Below are positions 7,176 through 16,069 of a stretch of DNA of 39,665 bases, piece by piece; position 1 is the stretch's first letter; every line of letters starts with the position of its first letter. The notes under the pieces were generated by a model. It did not search any database. It was not told where the DNA came from and saw nothing but the letters and a program-made list of their open reading frames with translations. The position numbers and the translations under genes are program-made. The stretch is from contig JAUYMI010000014.1 of the NCBI GenBank assembly GCA_030698665.1, forward strand, positions 1-39,665. Direction: 5' to 3'. Origin of the DNA: a bacterium (GTDB lineage Bacteria; Patescibacteriota; Minisyncoccia; Minisyncoccales; UBA10102).

Positions 7176-10100
7176 CTACTCTCGTGAAAAATCATTTGCT
7201 CTTCCCCATGCTTGCTGGGGAGTCATGTTGGCGATTTCATCGTTCGTGATTCCGCGGGCATTTAGGTACTGGCGTAGTCTCTGCGTAGTTTGACTCGGGA
7301 CTCCCTTCCCACCCTCAAGGTCAGTTAAGCCCTTGATGAGCCAAGTGGGAGTTCCAGAGCGTCTTTGTGTGGGTCTCAGAGCGGCTGAGGAAGCTGGCGG
7401 AGAAGATTGAGGGGGTGGAGAGGGAGCTGTGCTTGAAGGGGGCGGTGTTGCGCTTGCCGCTGATCCGCCACCAGAGCCTGAGGGGGGAGGCGTTGCTGTT
7501 CCTGACCCGCCACCCGTCCCCGGTTGAGGCCTTCTTGGGGTTGGCGGGGCCGTTGGCGGCGTTCCTCCGGAGGGAGGATTCGGGGGCCGTCTTCTTGTTG
7601 TGGTTCCGCCTCCCTGGTTTCTCGCGGCGCTTACCTCTTGTTCCCACCGGCTTCTGCTTTGGCGGATTTCGTCTACTCTTCTTCGGGCCCTCAGAATCTC
7701 TTCTGGGCTCATCTTCATGACCCTCAACTTCGCCACCGCTTCCATTGCAAGTGCCTCATCCTGTTCTGCGGCTTTCAGGTTTTCTTCAATGATCTGAGTG
7801 GTTGTTTTTTGTGGAACTTCAGAGCGCGACTCCTTTATTCCCTTCCACGCCTTTATTTCTTCAGCGACCCGCTGTTGGTCGCGCCCAAGCGATTCGCGCA
7901 GCTGGGCGAGAGTTTTCTCGGACTCCTGTTTTCTCTGCTGGAGTTCCTGAAGACCACTTCGTATCTCTGCAACCCGCTGATTGGAAGAGGGTAGGCTGCT
8001 AAGCCCCTGAAGCTCGGCGGTGATTTGCCGCTCATTGGTTGAAAGGTTTGCGATCCCTTTCTCCAGGATGCCAATAGTAGAGCCCTTTGCTCGGATTCTC
8101 GTCCGGTCCTCCAGTATTAGGTTTTCAAACGTACGTAGAGCAGGGGATTGGTTTTCTTGCTCTTTTCTGAGTTTCTGAATATCTGTCCTAATCTCCTTTA
8201 CGCTTTTCCTTGCTCGGGCTCCGGGCTGGTAGAGCATTCCTCCTCCGGGGATAGAAACTCCGGTTTCCCTGCTGACTCTCGCTCTCACTCCTCCTCCTGC
8301 TCTTGGCCCGAGGGCTGTTGCTTGAGCTTCAAGGTCGGCTATCTGGACGGTGAGGGGTTGATCCTCTAGCGATTGCGGTTCTGCCTTTCTTAGGGTGCTC
8401 TGGAAGCGCCTGATACTTTCCTGGTATTCTTTTCTTCTGGCAAAGAATGTGGTGTCGTCAGCCTTCCCAAGCCTCCTGCTACTCGTGAGGCGATTGAGGT
8501 TTGCCTTCGTTATTTCCATAGCTTCCCTGAGCTGGTCTGGAGACATGGATCTGATGTTCAGCTCAGTTTCAATCTTGGTAATCTCCCTTTCCGCTGAATT
8601 CTTGATGCCTTGGTCTCCTCTCGTAAGCTGGCCCTTTGGGTTCGCTCGTCTGCGCTCCTCCACCTCAGCGAGTGCCACTTTATGTTCTTCCTGGGACTTC
8701 TCCAAATCAGCCATGCTTTTTCCCGAAAGCTGATGATCATTAATGAATGCGTTTACCTTTGCCCTTGTGTCGAGCCCTCCGATTCCGCGGATTCCGATTG
8801 ACTGAGCCGCTGGGCTCATAGACCAAACAAGGACATCTTCTGCGTTCTTTTTGATGAACCATTCTGGATCCATAGCATCAATGTGGCTGCCAATCTTCAG
8901 CCGCACATCCCGATCAGGTATTCGAGCAATTGCCGGCATGAGGGTGTTCCCCTGAGTTTCTATGAGGGCCTCAAAGGCCCGGGCGCCTTTTTCGGTCGTG
9001 GGGTCAAGACTTCTCGGGTCAATGAGTTTACTTGAGACATCCTGCGGGAGCACCTTCTCCCTGATAGAATTTTGATGTTCTGCACTTACCCCAAGCCAGT
9101 TTTGCTCAGTGATTTTTCCGTTCTCGTCTACCTCGTCGAAGACATCGTCTATAAACATCTTTTCCATGTGGCGTCGGTATGGGGTGCCTCTTTGCTTTAC
9201 GGCATCGTATACTCGTCTCATATTGTCCTGTTGGAGTTTGCCGCCGGGTTTCAGTTCATCATGAAGGTCGTCAGTATCCCCATTGTCTCCTATTGCCATC
9301 ATGCGGCCGATCACAGTGTTCATATTAGCAACCCTCCCTTTTCCAAGCTCAGTCGCCATGTCGTTGATGTTGTCTAAGGCGGCAACATTTTTCCCGTCGC
9401 TTCTGGCTTTTGATATTTCTGTGTCGTCTTTGGTGCGAGTAGCGCTTGAGATCTGTCCCAGTCCGAGCCCATATCCGGCAGCAGCAAGCTTGGCTGCCCC
9501 AAACAATCCCCTCTGTGCATATCCCCGGACAAAGCCAAGCTGTCCCGTCCCCATTTTTTCTGCAGCCAAGCCCTGTCTTTGAGCCGCCCATCCCCGTATG
9601 GCTTTCGCCCTATCTTCAAGCGGTTGGCCAACTCTTCTCCATAGCCCGGTTCCAGCCGCCAAGCCGAGTCCAATCCCAGCCTTTTTACCGAAGTTTATGA
9701 CTCCCTGAGCTCCGGCCGGGGCCAGAGTTAAGCTGAGCCCGATACCAACAGCCATCATGACGAGCACGACAAAGGGCCCGATGAGGCTGATGATGATTCC
9801 GGTCAATGCCGTACTTGCAGCCTGGGTTATATCGTTTATGTCTGTAACGGGAGCAAACTCAAAGAGACCACTGATGTTTGTCATCTTCTCTGCGACCCTG
9901 CTTGAGATATAGAGGAAGAAAGAAATAGGAACTCCGATGATCGACCACTGAATGAGGTTTTTCCACCATTGACCCCAGAATTGTTTGGTTGCGGGGAATA
10001 CATAAGCAACAAAAGCAAGCGGAGCCAGCATCGCAAGGATCCAGAGAACGATGATTCGTGCAAAGAAGAGGAACATTACGATGAAAAGCACTAGGGCGAG

Positions 10101-10904
10101 GAGCAGGTAGTATATGAAGTAGACGACGAGACGAGCAATAAGAGAAACAGTATTGGGGAGAATATTCTCAAATCCACCGAACAGAAGACTTTGAATGTCT
10201 CCCAGCCCCCCTTTCGCCTGGTCAGCTAAAGTATGAATACTTACCGTTTTTTCGAGGAAGAAGCTGGCTACAACGTTTCCAATATCAACAACGAATCCTA
10301 CTAAAACCCCACTGAAGTTAACGAGTAAAGCGATGATAACCAGGGTCGGCAACAGCTTGTTCATCTGATAGTTTTGGAGCCGCAGAATAGTGGCTAGTCC
10401 AATGATGACAAACATGAGTACAAGGATCATGTTTGCGAGATTTAGGGAGACAGCATATCCAATCTGCACGATTTCTTGGTTGCCGGGTATAACCCCAATG
10501 CTCATAGTGCTTTTGACAAACTCCACCATTACGTAACCCAAGAACGTTGAGGTTGCCGCAAGAGCCCCAACTACGACAAAGAGCGGGAGCAGCACGAACA
10601 TGATCGGCAGAGAGATGATGAAGCCAAATATACTGCTGATGAGGTTCCGTACCTCTTGAGCCGTACTGCCGAGAGTTTTGCTGAATATACCCTCTACGGC
10701 ATCGCCTACGCAGTCAGCGCCAAACACTATCGTGGAAGCCCCTTCTATGAGACAGCTAAGCGGTTTGAAGATGTCTCCGATTCCAAATGCCTGTGCGGCT
10801 ACGGGATACAAGGAGAGAAAAAGTGTGGCAATCAAAAGTAGGCTTGCGAATAGGAGCTTCCCTTTGAACCTTTGCAAAGGCCTACAGGCCGCGAAAAAAT
10901 GCAT
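7176..10904 (-). CDS. Giant VirB6/TrbL-like T4SS membrane protein with long cytoplasmic coiled-coil
   Basis: Read from the ATG at 10904 the product is 1242 aa. A signal-like segment (LLFASLLLIATLFLSL) is followed by six to eight transmembrane helices up to about residue 410. These include the polytopic core LLLALVLFIVMFLFFARIIV and LAMLAPLAFVAYVFPATKQF, typical of VirB6/TrbL channel proteins. Residues from about 430 to 1100 are soluble, charged and largely helical, with coiled coil in the second half. A Pro/Gly/Ser/Thr-rich linker follows, ending in a small helical tail. The ORF track extends to a TTG at 10931, but a TATAAT lies inside that extension 6 nt before the ATG, so the ATG is preferred. 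VirB6 forms part of the inner-membrane channel. The very long tail is inferred to be cytoplasmic or cell-to-cell bridging. Confidence 0.88.
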   Translation of the reverse strand: MHFFAACRPLQRFKGKLLFASLLLIATLFLSLYPVAAQAFGIGDIFKPLSCLIEGASTIVFGADCVGDAVEGIFSKTLGSTAQEVRNLISSIFGFIISLPIMFVLLPLFVVVGALAATSTFLGYVMVEFVKSTMSIGVIPGNQEIVQIGYAVSLNLANMILVLMFVIIGLATILRLQNYQMNKLLPTLVIIALLVNFSGVLVGFVVDIGNVVASFFLEKTVSIHTLADQAKGGLGDIQSLLFGGFENILPNTVSLIARLVVYFIYYLLLALVLFIVMFLFFARIIVLWILAMLAPLAFVAYVFPATKQFWGQWWKNLIQWSIIGVPISFFLYISSRVAEKMTNISGLFEFAPVTDINDITQAASTALTGIIISLIGPFVVLVMMAVGIGLSLTLAPAGAQGVINFGKKAGIGLGLAAGTGLWRRVGQPLEDRAKAIRGWAAQRQGLAAEKMGTGQLGFVRGYAQRGLFGAAKLAAAGYGLGLGQISSATRTKDDTEISKARSDGKNVAALDNINDMATELGKGRVANMNTVIGRMMAIGDNGDTDDLHDELKPGGKLQQDNMRRVYDAVKQRGTPYRRHMEKMFIDDVFDEVDENGKITEQNWLGVSAEHQNSIREKVLPQDVSSKLIDPRSLDPTTEKGARAFEALIETQGNTLMPAIARIPDRDVRLKIGSHIDAMDPEWFIKKNAEDVLVWSMSPAAQSIGIRGIGGLDTRAKVNAFINDHQLSGKSMADLEKSQEEHKVALAEVEERRRANPKGQLTRGDQGIKNSAEREITKIETELNIRSMSPDQLREAMEITKANLNRLTSSRRLGKADDTTFFARRKEYQESIRRFQSTLRKAEPQSLEDQPLTVQIADLEAQATALGPRAGGGVRARVSRETGVSIPGGGMLYQPGARARKSVKEIRTDIQKLRKEQENQSPALRTFENLILEDRTRIRAKGSTIGILEKGIANLSTNERQITAELQGLSSLPSSNQRVAEIRSGLQELQQRKQESEKTLAQLRESLGRDQQRVAEEIKAWKGIKESRSEVPQKTTTQIIEENLKAAEQDEALAMEAVAKLRVMKMSPEEILRARRRVDEIRQSRSRWEQEVSAARNQGGGTTTRRRPPNPPSGGTPPTAPPTPRRPQPGTGGGSGTATPPPSGSGGGSAASATPPPSSTAPSPPPQSSPPASSAALRPTQRRSGTPTWLIKGLTDLEGGKGVPSQTTQRLRQYLNARGITNDEIANMTPQQAWGRANDFSRE

Positions 10905-10910
10905 TACATG

Positions 10911-10916
10911 ATTATA
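10911..10916 (-). promoter_or_regulatory. Extended -10 promoter placing transcription start at the VirB6-like ATG
   Basis: TGGTATAAT on the minus strand is an extended -10 element. Six nucleotides (CATGTA) separate it from the ATG at 10904, so the transcript should start at or next to the A of ATG, giving a leaderless mRNA. The -35 region at normal spacing is weak, as is common with extended -10 promoters. The nearby TTGACA is only 9 nt from the -10 and cannot be its partner. Confidence 0.55.
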
Positions 10917-10931
10917 CCAGAACTTTGTCAA

Positions 10932-10970
10932 ACAAGAAAAGAGAAGACGCCGATTTTATGATTCGGCGCC
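10932..10970 (-). terminator. Terminator of the VirB8-like candidate gene
   Basis: On the minus strand GGCGCCGA pairs with TCGGCGTC (one mismatch) around a 9-nt loop and is followed by tctcttttcttgttt. A second perfect seven-base-pair hairpin (GGATTCG/CGAATCC, 10975-10997) lies between the gene's stop and this terminator. Confidence 0.7.
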
Positions 10971-10998
10971 TCTCGGATTCGTTTCCTGGACGAATCCC

Positions 10999-11655
10999 TT
11001 AGTTGGCCTTCCATAGGTCTAGGGAGACGATTTCCCAGACGCCCCGCTCGGCAACATTGAGCACGACGAGGTACCTCACGGTCCTCTCCGTGCCGTAGAC
11101 GTTATCCCTACTACGCAGGGCAACGACGAGCGGAACCATTTCGTTGGTGATCCGCATGCCATTGGCTGGCTCCACGGTTACGCCCAGGATCTCTTCCTCT
11201 TGAAGTTGCGTGCGGTAGACTCCCCTGGCTACTTCTTCAGAGCCAGAGGTGTTTCCTGCGACCGCAACGAACTCCTTGGACAGCGAGCGGTCCCGATCGT
11301 ACTCCCGGTAGTCCCAAGAATACTTGTGTTGGAATCGCCGGCTGGTGTTGAGCCAGAAGAAGCTCGCTACCATCTCCGCAGGGTCTTTGATCTGCGGAAG
11401 TGGTGTCGTGCTGGGTCGGCTGTACTCCCCGAACTTGTAGTTTTGGGTCGTTGCACCGGCCAGTTGAGCCTGCGACGGAACCTGGGCCGTGGTGTTCGCT
11501 GCCGTGTTGACGCCGGAGGTTTGCTCAGACCCCGAGCTTCTTGTGAGTAGTATGATGCCTGCGAGGACTATGAGCGTTATGGCCACGCCGAGCAGAAGCC
11601 ACGTGCCATTGTGCTGAGGAGCAGGTCGCCTCTCAGCTCTCTGAGTAGTTGCCAT
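10999..11655 (-). CDS. Bitopic membrane protein, VirB8/TcpC-like candidate
   Basis: The 218-aa protein has a short cytoplasmic N-terminus, one transmembrane helix (about residues 19-39, LLLGVAITLIVLAGIILLT) and a Gly/Thr/Ala/Gln linker. An extracytoplasmic domain of about 130 residues follows. Its late strands VRYLVVLNVAERGVWEIVSL could fit an NTF2-like fold such as VirB8 or TcpC. The topology, length and position next to VirB6-like and pilin genes agree with VirB8, but no diagnostic motif is visible, so this is a hypothesis. The ATG has GGGAGGG five nt upstream and its own promoter (11715-11744). Codon use is GC-rich, like the 6532 gene. Confidence 0.7.
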   Translation of the reverse strand: MATTQRAERRPAPQHNGTWLLLGVAITLIVLAGIILLTRSSGSEQTSGVNTAANTTAQVPSQAQLAGATTQNYKFGEYSRPSTTPLPQIKDPAEMVASFFWLNTSRRFQHKYSWDYREYDRDRSLSKEFVAVAGNTSGSEEVARGVYRTQLQEEEILGVTVEPANGMRITNEMVPLVVALRSRDNVYGTERTVRYLVVLNVAERGVWEIVSLDLWKAN

Positions 11656-11714
11656 GGAACCCTCCCTCGGGTTTTCGTACGATATTGAGGCGAGAAGAGC
11701 GCCTAACTAGCCAT

Positions 11715-11744
11715 ATAGTACCCTATTTTAGGGCACTTTGTCAA
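11715..11744 (-). promoter_or_regulatory. Sigma70-type promoter with inverted repeat in the spacer
   Basis: TTGACA, an 18-nt spacer and TACTAT precede the gene at 11655 by about 55 nt. The spacer contains CCCTA/TAGGG (11721-11733), a small palindrome between the -35 and -10 that could be an operator. A second short hairpin (AGGCG/CGCCT) lies in the leader. Confidence 0.65.
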
Positions 11745-11746
11745 GT

Positions 11747-14128
11747 TCATTGAAGGGGAATTTCGTACCAGCGCCCAAAGATGTTTACGTCAAAGCCAAG
11801 AAGTCCTAAGAGGAGGTTGAGGAGAAGCCAGGAAAGGAGAAGCACGAGCACCCCTGCTCCAACCGCCTTCCATATGCTTTTTATCTGGGCGAGAAGGTCG
11901 GATCCACCGAACGAGAGATAGAACATGGCTCCTGTTGCTATGGCAAAAAGAACAACAATGATGAGGGAGAGCTTCCACAAGGCAAAGTCAATGAGGTTGC
12001 GTACTAGCAAGAGCATGTGTTCAAAGCCGCAGGGCTGGCGCTCATCCCAGGGCGTATTCGGATTGTTCACTCCAACCCCACAGGGAACCAAGCCAAAGAC
12101 CCCGGACGTGTCGGGTTCCTTAACGCTAAAGTTCTGTTGTGAGCTCCAGGGCCCGGCGTCCTTGCACTCCTCATCCGTGCATCCTTGAATTCTCACTTGA
12201 TATGTTCCCGTGCACAAAAGAGAAAGGAGCGCCGAGTCTCCGGTTGCAGTTCCCCTACTCGTGACCTTCCCGAGTGAGTTTCTGCAGGAAGAGCTTACTT
12301 CTTCTGTCCCCAGAGCGGCGTAGGTGAGTTCGTAGCGATAGAAGCTTGCTCCAAAGACGGTTTTCCAAGAAAGGTTGTCAGACGGGGTGGTGAGCGTCTG
12401 GTCTGGGATGATTTGAGGAGCAACGAGGAATGCTGTGCGAAAACTACTCTGGCTCCATGCGCTACATATTTCTTCCTTTGCGTCTGCGCACGTTCTTACG
12501 CGCCAGGCATATTGGGTATTTTGGCGTAGCTCTTTTCCTATTTCCACCCGAGAGTCTCCACCGCTCGTTACACCTCGTATTATGGAGTTGGCGCCCTGCA
12601 TCACATCGTAGGAATAGGAAGCTGCTCCGGGCATATCGTTCCATTCAAGTGTTGTGGGTATGGCAACGCTACCATTTTCCGTTGGAACCGCACGCAGCCC
12701 AGTTGGTGGCGCCCCGGTCGTTCTGAATCTCCACTCTTCGCTGAACGAGGTGTTTCCGCTTCCGGTTTTTTGGCACCGATCCAAGCTTTCCCCGGTGCAA
12801 GCCGCAACCCTCCAAGTATAGGAGCTGTCAAGAGAGAGATTCCCCTGCCAGACGTCCGATAGCGAAAGAAAGTTTCGTTTGATGAAAAAGCTTCTCGTTT
12901 TCGAGGCATCTCTGATTTGAACGAGGTAGATTTGGGCGTAGGAAGACACGTCCCACTCAAGTCGGCTTAGCATATTTACGGCAGGTTCTTGCTGGCCAGG
13001 AACATACTTTGGGCTTTTCAGTATCGGGGTTTTAAGCTCAAGTTCTCCCGGCACAAAGCTCCAGAGCTGACTCAAGGATCCACAGCCACTGATTCCGCCA
13101 GTGCAGAGGGCAACCTCCCAGAAGTACCGGACCCCTTTGTTGAGAATTCGGTGTACAAGCTCATCATTGTACTGGGTGGTTCCGCCACCAACGGCGTCTG
13201 TGGTAATTTCCTTCTTTTCATCTCCCGTTGCTTCGTAGATGCGGTAGAGATAGGAAGGGGCTTGTGGTACGGGGCACCACTCCAGAATCGTCGGGATTGG
13301 TACGGAAGCATCTTTTTTGTTCTCAAAATCCTCATCAAACGGAGAAAGGAGTTCTGGGGCGTCGCTTGTCTCAAAGCCTGCCTTTTGGCTCCACGCTCCG
13401 CAGTCCTGTCCCCCAGCGTCTAGGCAAGCTCTCACTCTCCACTCATAACTCTTGTCTGGGGTAAGCTGGCATTCGCCCACGATATCCTCCAGATTCTCTT
13501 GTTCAAGCCCGGTTATAGTTTTTCCGTTACCCGTCACTTCATAGTTGTATGACCCTATGGAACAGGCGTATCCAGGGGCAATGTCCTCAACAAGCTTTTT
13601 TACATTGTCCTTCCAGCCCAGGTTCACGGGAAGCTTTGGATTTCTCGACTCGTCCAATACGTTAGCGGGATCAAGTGATGGGTCGCTTACCTCTTTTGTG
13701 TCGGGAGCCGGGTAGCAGGACCCGGAACACTCGCACGTCGCCTGTTCATACCACCCGCTCCCATCCTCATCTGGGCTGTAGGCATCGGGCCGCCTGTAGT
13801 CCCCGCAGGTAAAGTACAGAGTGGGAGTTGTGTAGTGGGGGCCCGCGATAACCGAGGTTCCGGCTTCCTCACAGCCCCAGAGGGCGTTCCCGTCTTCATC
13901 CTCGCCGATCACCACGGAGTCATACGAGGTCTCGCAGGTGTAGCTCTTTAAGGCACTCAAAAGATTCCCTCCGCACTCGTTGCTCTCTTCTCGGAACACG
14001 GGCTTGAGGTTGCAGCTAAATGTGACAGATCCGCACCCCCCTTGTGCCTGCACTTCTCTGAGAGGAGTATTCTGGAACACGACAAACAGGCCGACAAGGA
14101 GAAAAGCAAAAGCGAGAATTTTCAGCAT
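11747..14128 (-). CDS. Surface protein: five Cys-paired FnIII-like repeats fused to a C-terminal pilin-like membrane module
   Basis: The 793-aa protein has an N-terminal signal segment ending near EVQAQG and a Cys-rich N-terminal region (about residues 30-165). Five FnIII-like repeats follow (about 180-680). Each ends in a Y-x-W-R-V-x-x-C pattern with a second Cys and a WS/LS about ten residues later, for example SYEWRVRACLDAGG and QYAWRVRTCADAK. The last 110 residues contain GLVPCGVGVNNPNTPWDERQ and two hydrophobic helices, matching the GLVPCG-plus-two-helix layout of the pilin gene at 19921. This suggests an adhesin displayed from a pilin-like base. A TAAAAT lies 6 nt before the ATG. Disulfides between repeat cysteines are inferred. 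Confidence 0.85.
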   Translation of the reverse strand: MLKILAFAFLLVGLFVVFQNTPLREVQAQGGCGSVTFSCNLKPVFREESNECGGNLLSALKSYTCETSYDSVVIGEDEDGNALWGCEEAGTSVIAGPHYTTPTLYFTCGDYRRPDAYSPDEDGSGWYEQATCECSGSCYPAPDTKEVSDPSLDPANVLDESRNPKLPVNLGWKDNVKKLVEDIAPGYACSIGSYNYEVTGNGKTITGLEQENLEDIVGECQLTPDKSYEWRVRACLDAGGQDCGAWSQKAGFETSDAPELLSPFDEDFENKKDASVPIPTILEWCPVPQAPSYLYRIYEATGDEKKEITTDAVGGGTTQYNDELVHRILNKGVRYFWEVALCTGGISGCGSLSQLWSFVPGELELKTPILKSPKYVPGQQEPAVNMLSRLEWDVSSYAQIYLVQIRDASKTRSFFIKRNFLSLSDVWQGNLSLDSSYTWRVAACTGESLDRCQKTGSGNTSFSEEWRFRTTGAPPTGLRAVPTENGSVAIPTTLEWNDMPGAASYSYDVMQGANSIIRGVTSGGDSRVEIGKELRQNTQYAWRVRTCADAKEEICSAWSQSSFRTAFLVAPQIIPDQTLTTPSDNLSWKTVFGASFYRYELTYAALGTEEVSSSCRNSLGKVTSRGTATGDSALLSLLCTGTYQVRIQGCTDEECKDAGPWSSQQNFSVKEPDTSGVFGLVPCGVGVNNPNTPWDERQPCGFEHMLLLVRNLIDFALWKLSLIIVVLFAIATGAMFYLSFGGSDLLAQIKSIWKAVGAGVLVLLLSWLLLNLLLGLLGFDVNIFGRWYEIPLQ

Positions 14129-14137
14129 TGTCCCATT

Positions 14138-14938
14138 TTATCCGCTTTTGAGGTCCTTTGCCAGTTTCATCCACTCTTCAAGCGAGAGCGTTTGAGCTCT
14201 TCTTACAGAATCAATACCATGCCCGCTGAGCCATGAGCCGGCCTCCTCTCTTTCCATGGTAAGCTGGGAGGCGATGTTGTTGCGTAGCTGTTTTCTGGGC
14301 TGGCTGAATCCCGCCTTGAGAACCCGGAAAAAGGACCTTGATTCCGTTTCGGTCTTTGTTTTGATTTTTGAAAGGAAGATGATGGCGGAATCCACATTGG
14401 GCTGCGGCCAGAAGGAATTCCGTTTGACCACAGCAATAAAGCTTGGGCTTGCGTAGAACTGGATAGAGGCCGCCAGCAGGTTCATCTTTGGGGGTTGGGC
14501 CATGATGCGCAAGGCAACCTCAAGCTGGAGCATGACGGTGATGGATTCGGGCTTGTTCTTCTCCTCCAGGAACTTCCTGACGATGGGAGTTGCCACGGCG
14601 TAGGGAAGGTTTCCCACCACCTTGTACTTCCCTGAGGGGGGTTTCCACGTTAAGGCGTCCTGGGCTATGACATTGAGGTTTGGCTCCTTGAGTTGTTCTG
14701 CGAGAAGGCCTGCCAGCTTCTCATCTTTCTCAAGCGCAATAACCCGGCCTGCTTTTCGTACGAGTTCTTTGGTGAGGGCACCCAGCCCGGCCCCTATTTC
14801 AACCACGACGTCTTCTTTTGTTATGCCAGCTGCCTCAAGGAGAAGGCGGACGGGCTTCTCATCCGTCAAAAAGTTCTGAGAGAGTGATCGCTTGGGTTGT
14901 GCCTGGAGGATTTTAAAGTCTTTTTGGGGCTTGTTCAT
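14138..14938 (-). CDS. rsmA: 16S rRNA (adenine1518/1519-N6)-dimethyltransferase
   Basis: The 266-aa product is RsmA/KsgA, which dimethylates two adjacent adenines in helix 45 of 16S rRNA with SAM. RSLSQNFLTD near residue 19 is the classical N-terminal motif. VVEIGAGLGALTKEL (about 45-59) is the SAM-binding loop. VGNLPYAVATPIV (about 107-119) carries the catalytic NLPY motif. The C-terminal small domain is present, with length normal for the family. The gene precedes the FnIII-pilin gene by 9 nt and may be co-transcribed with it. Confidence 0.95.
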   Translation of the reverse strand: MNKPQKDFKILQAQPKRSLSQNFLTDEKPVRLLLEAAGITKEDVVVEIGAGLGALTKELVRKAGRVIALEKDEKLAGLLAEQLKEPNLNVIAQDALTWKPPSGKYKVVGNLPYAVATPIVRKFLEEKNKPESITVMLQLEVALRIMAQPPKMNLLAASIQFYASPSFIAVVKRNSFWPQPNVDSAIIFLSKIKTKTETESRSFFRVLKAGFSQPRKQLRNNIASQLTMEREEAGSWLSGHGIDSVRRAQTLSLEEWMKLAKDLKSG

Positions 14939-14954
14939 TGCGGAAGAGGGGGGC

Positions 14955-14982
14955 TTGACTCAGTATGGATTGAGCGTATCAT
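14955..14982 (+). promoter_or_regulatory. Promoter of the LysM/M23 peptidase gene
   Basis: TTGACT, 16 nt, TATCAT on the plus strand, 14 nt before the ATG at 14997. The predicted 5' leader is only about 7 nt, so there is little room for a Shine-Dalgarno sequence. Confidence 0.55.
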
Positions 14983-14996
14983 AAAAGAATTGGGAC

Positions 14997-16028
14997 ATGA
15001 AATCTCAGGGCACGCAAGACGATTCTTCACATTCTAGAAACCGCAGGTACCGCCCGTACTGGTACCTGCTCTTGGTAGCGGTTTTTGTGTTGCCTGTGTT
15101 GGGGTTCAGGTCCATGCAAGGAGGCCCGAGCCTCTTTCTACTTGAGGACGCGCCAGCTTCAAGCGCGCCCGAGCTGGTATCGCGCAGAACTTCTTTTCCG
15201 GAGATCCCAGAGCTCGTGGTCTTCCAGGGCAGTTCCCTGTCGGCACCAACACCGCCCATGACCGTCACGCCTCAGGTGCTGGGAGCCATTATCGGCAGCA
15301 TGGATTCTGATATCAGGGCCGAGGTCACCAAGTACATTGTTGAGCAGGGAGATACGCCAACTTCTTTGGCCGAGCGCTTTGGCATCTCTCTCAATACCGT
15401 GCTCTGGGCAAATGACCTATCCTCCTCCAGTTCCTTGAAGCTTGGCCAAGAGCTCGTTATCCTCCCGGTTTCAGGAGCGCTTCACCTTGTGCGCCCCAGC
15501 GACACCCTTTCTGAGATCGCCTCCTGGTACCAGGCCTCAACTGAAGAGATTATGAGTTTCAACGGGTTGTCTTTGGCCCAGGAGATTTACGCGGGTGACC
15601 TTCTCGTTGTCCCTGGCGGGATTCAGCCAAAGTCCCTCCCGCAGGGCCGCTTAACTCCCATTGCGAACTCCTACTTTATCTACCCGATTCCAGCTCCCCA
15701 CCGAGTCACGCAGGGTTTGCATCCCTTCAACGCCGTGGACTTTTCAAACGGTGTGTGCGGAGACTCCGTGTATGCGGCTGCCGGAGGTACTGTCCAGCTG
15801 ACCGGGTACACGAGCGTCGGGGGAAGGTATGTTCGTATTCTGCACCCGAACGGAGTCGTTACGTACTACGGTCATCTTTCCTCGATTCTTGCCCAGCCAG
15901 GAAGCAAGGTGTACCAGGGCCAGGTCATTGGCTACACGGGGTACACCGGTTACACCATTCCGGCCGGTCCCGCTGGATGCCATGTGCACTTTGAGGTGCG
16001 GGGAGCTGCTAATCCATTCGCAAAATAA
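14997..16028 (+). CDS. Peptidoglycan endopeptidase: N-terminal anchor, two LysM domains, M23 peptidase
   Basis: The 343-aa protein has one N-terminal membrane segment (about residues 21-37). Two LysM domains bind peptidoglycan: about 111-157 (YIVEQGDTPTSLAERFGISL) and about 162-207 (HLVRPSDTLSEIASWYQAST). The C-terminal M23 domain (about 230-340) shows both zinc motifs, HPFNAVDF and CHVHFEV. It should cut peptide cross-links during wall growth or division (DipM/NlpD-like layout). It is transcribed alone from its own promoter and ends at a bidirectional terminator. Confidence 0.93.
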   Translation: MKSQGTQDDSSHSRNRRYRPYWYLLLVAVFVLPVLGFRSMQGGPSLFLLEDAPASSAPELVSRRTSFPEIPELVVFQGSSLSAPTPPMTVTPQVLGAIIGSMDSDIRAEVTKYIVEQGDTPTSLAERFGISLNTVLWANDLSSSSSLKLGQELVILPVSGALHLVRPSDTLSEIASWYQASTEEIMSFNGLSLAQEIYAGDLLVVPGGIQPKSLPQGRLTPIANSYFIYPIPAPHRVTQGLHPFNAVDFSNGVCGDSVYAAAGGTVQLTGYTSVGGRYVRILHPNGVVTYYGHLSSILAQPGSKVYQGQVIGYTGYTGYTIPAGPAGCHVHFEVRGAANPFAK

Positions 16029-16030
16029 CA

Positions 16031-16055
16031 AAACACCGCGTTTGGCGCGGTGTTC
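16031..16055. terminator. Bidirectional terminator between convergent genes
   Basis: ACACCGCG/CGCGGTGT is an eight-base-pair perfect stem with a five-nt loop. On the minus strand it is followed by TTTGTTATTTTG and on the plus strand by TCGTCTTCC. It serves the rpsO-pnp operon on the minus strand and the peptidase on the plus strand. Confidence 0.85.
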
Positions 16056-16069
16056 GTCTTCCTCTTTCT

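Noticed and set aside
7078-7293. 71-aa plus-strand ORF after the GC-rich gene
   Set aside because: It reads through the terminator-like hairpin and then antisense to the end of the VirB6-like gene.
10925-10931. TTG start of the VirB6-like ORF and a TTGACA -35 there
   Set aside because: The TTGACA is only 9 nt from TATAAT, too close to be a -35. A start at the TTG would lie upstream of the likely transcription start.
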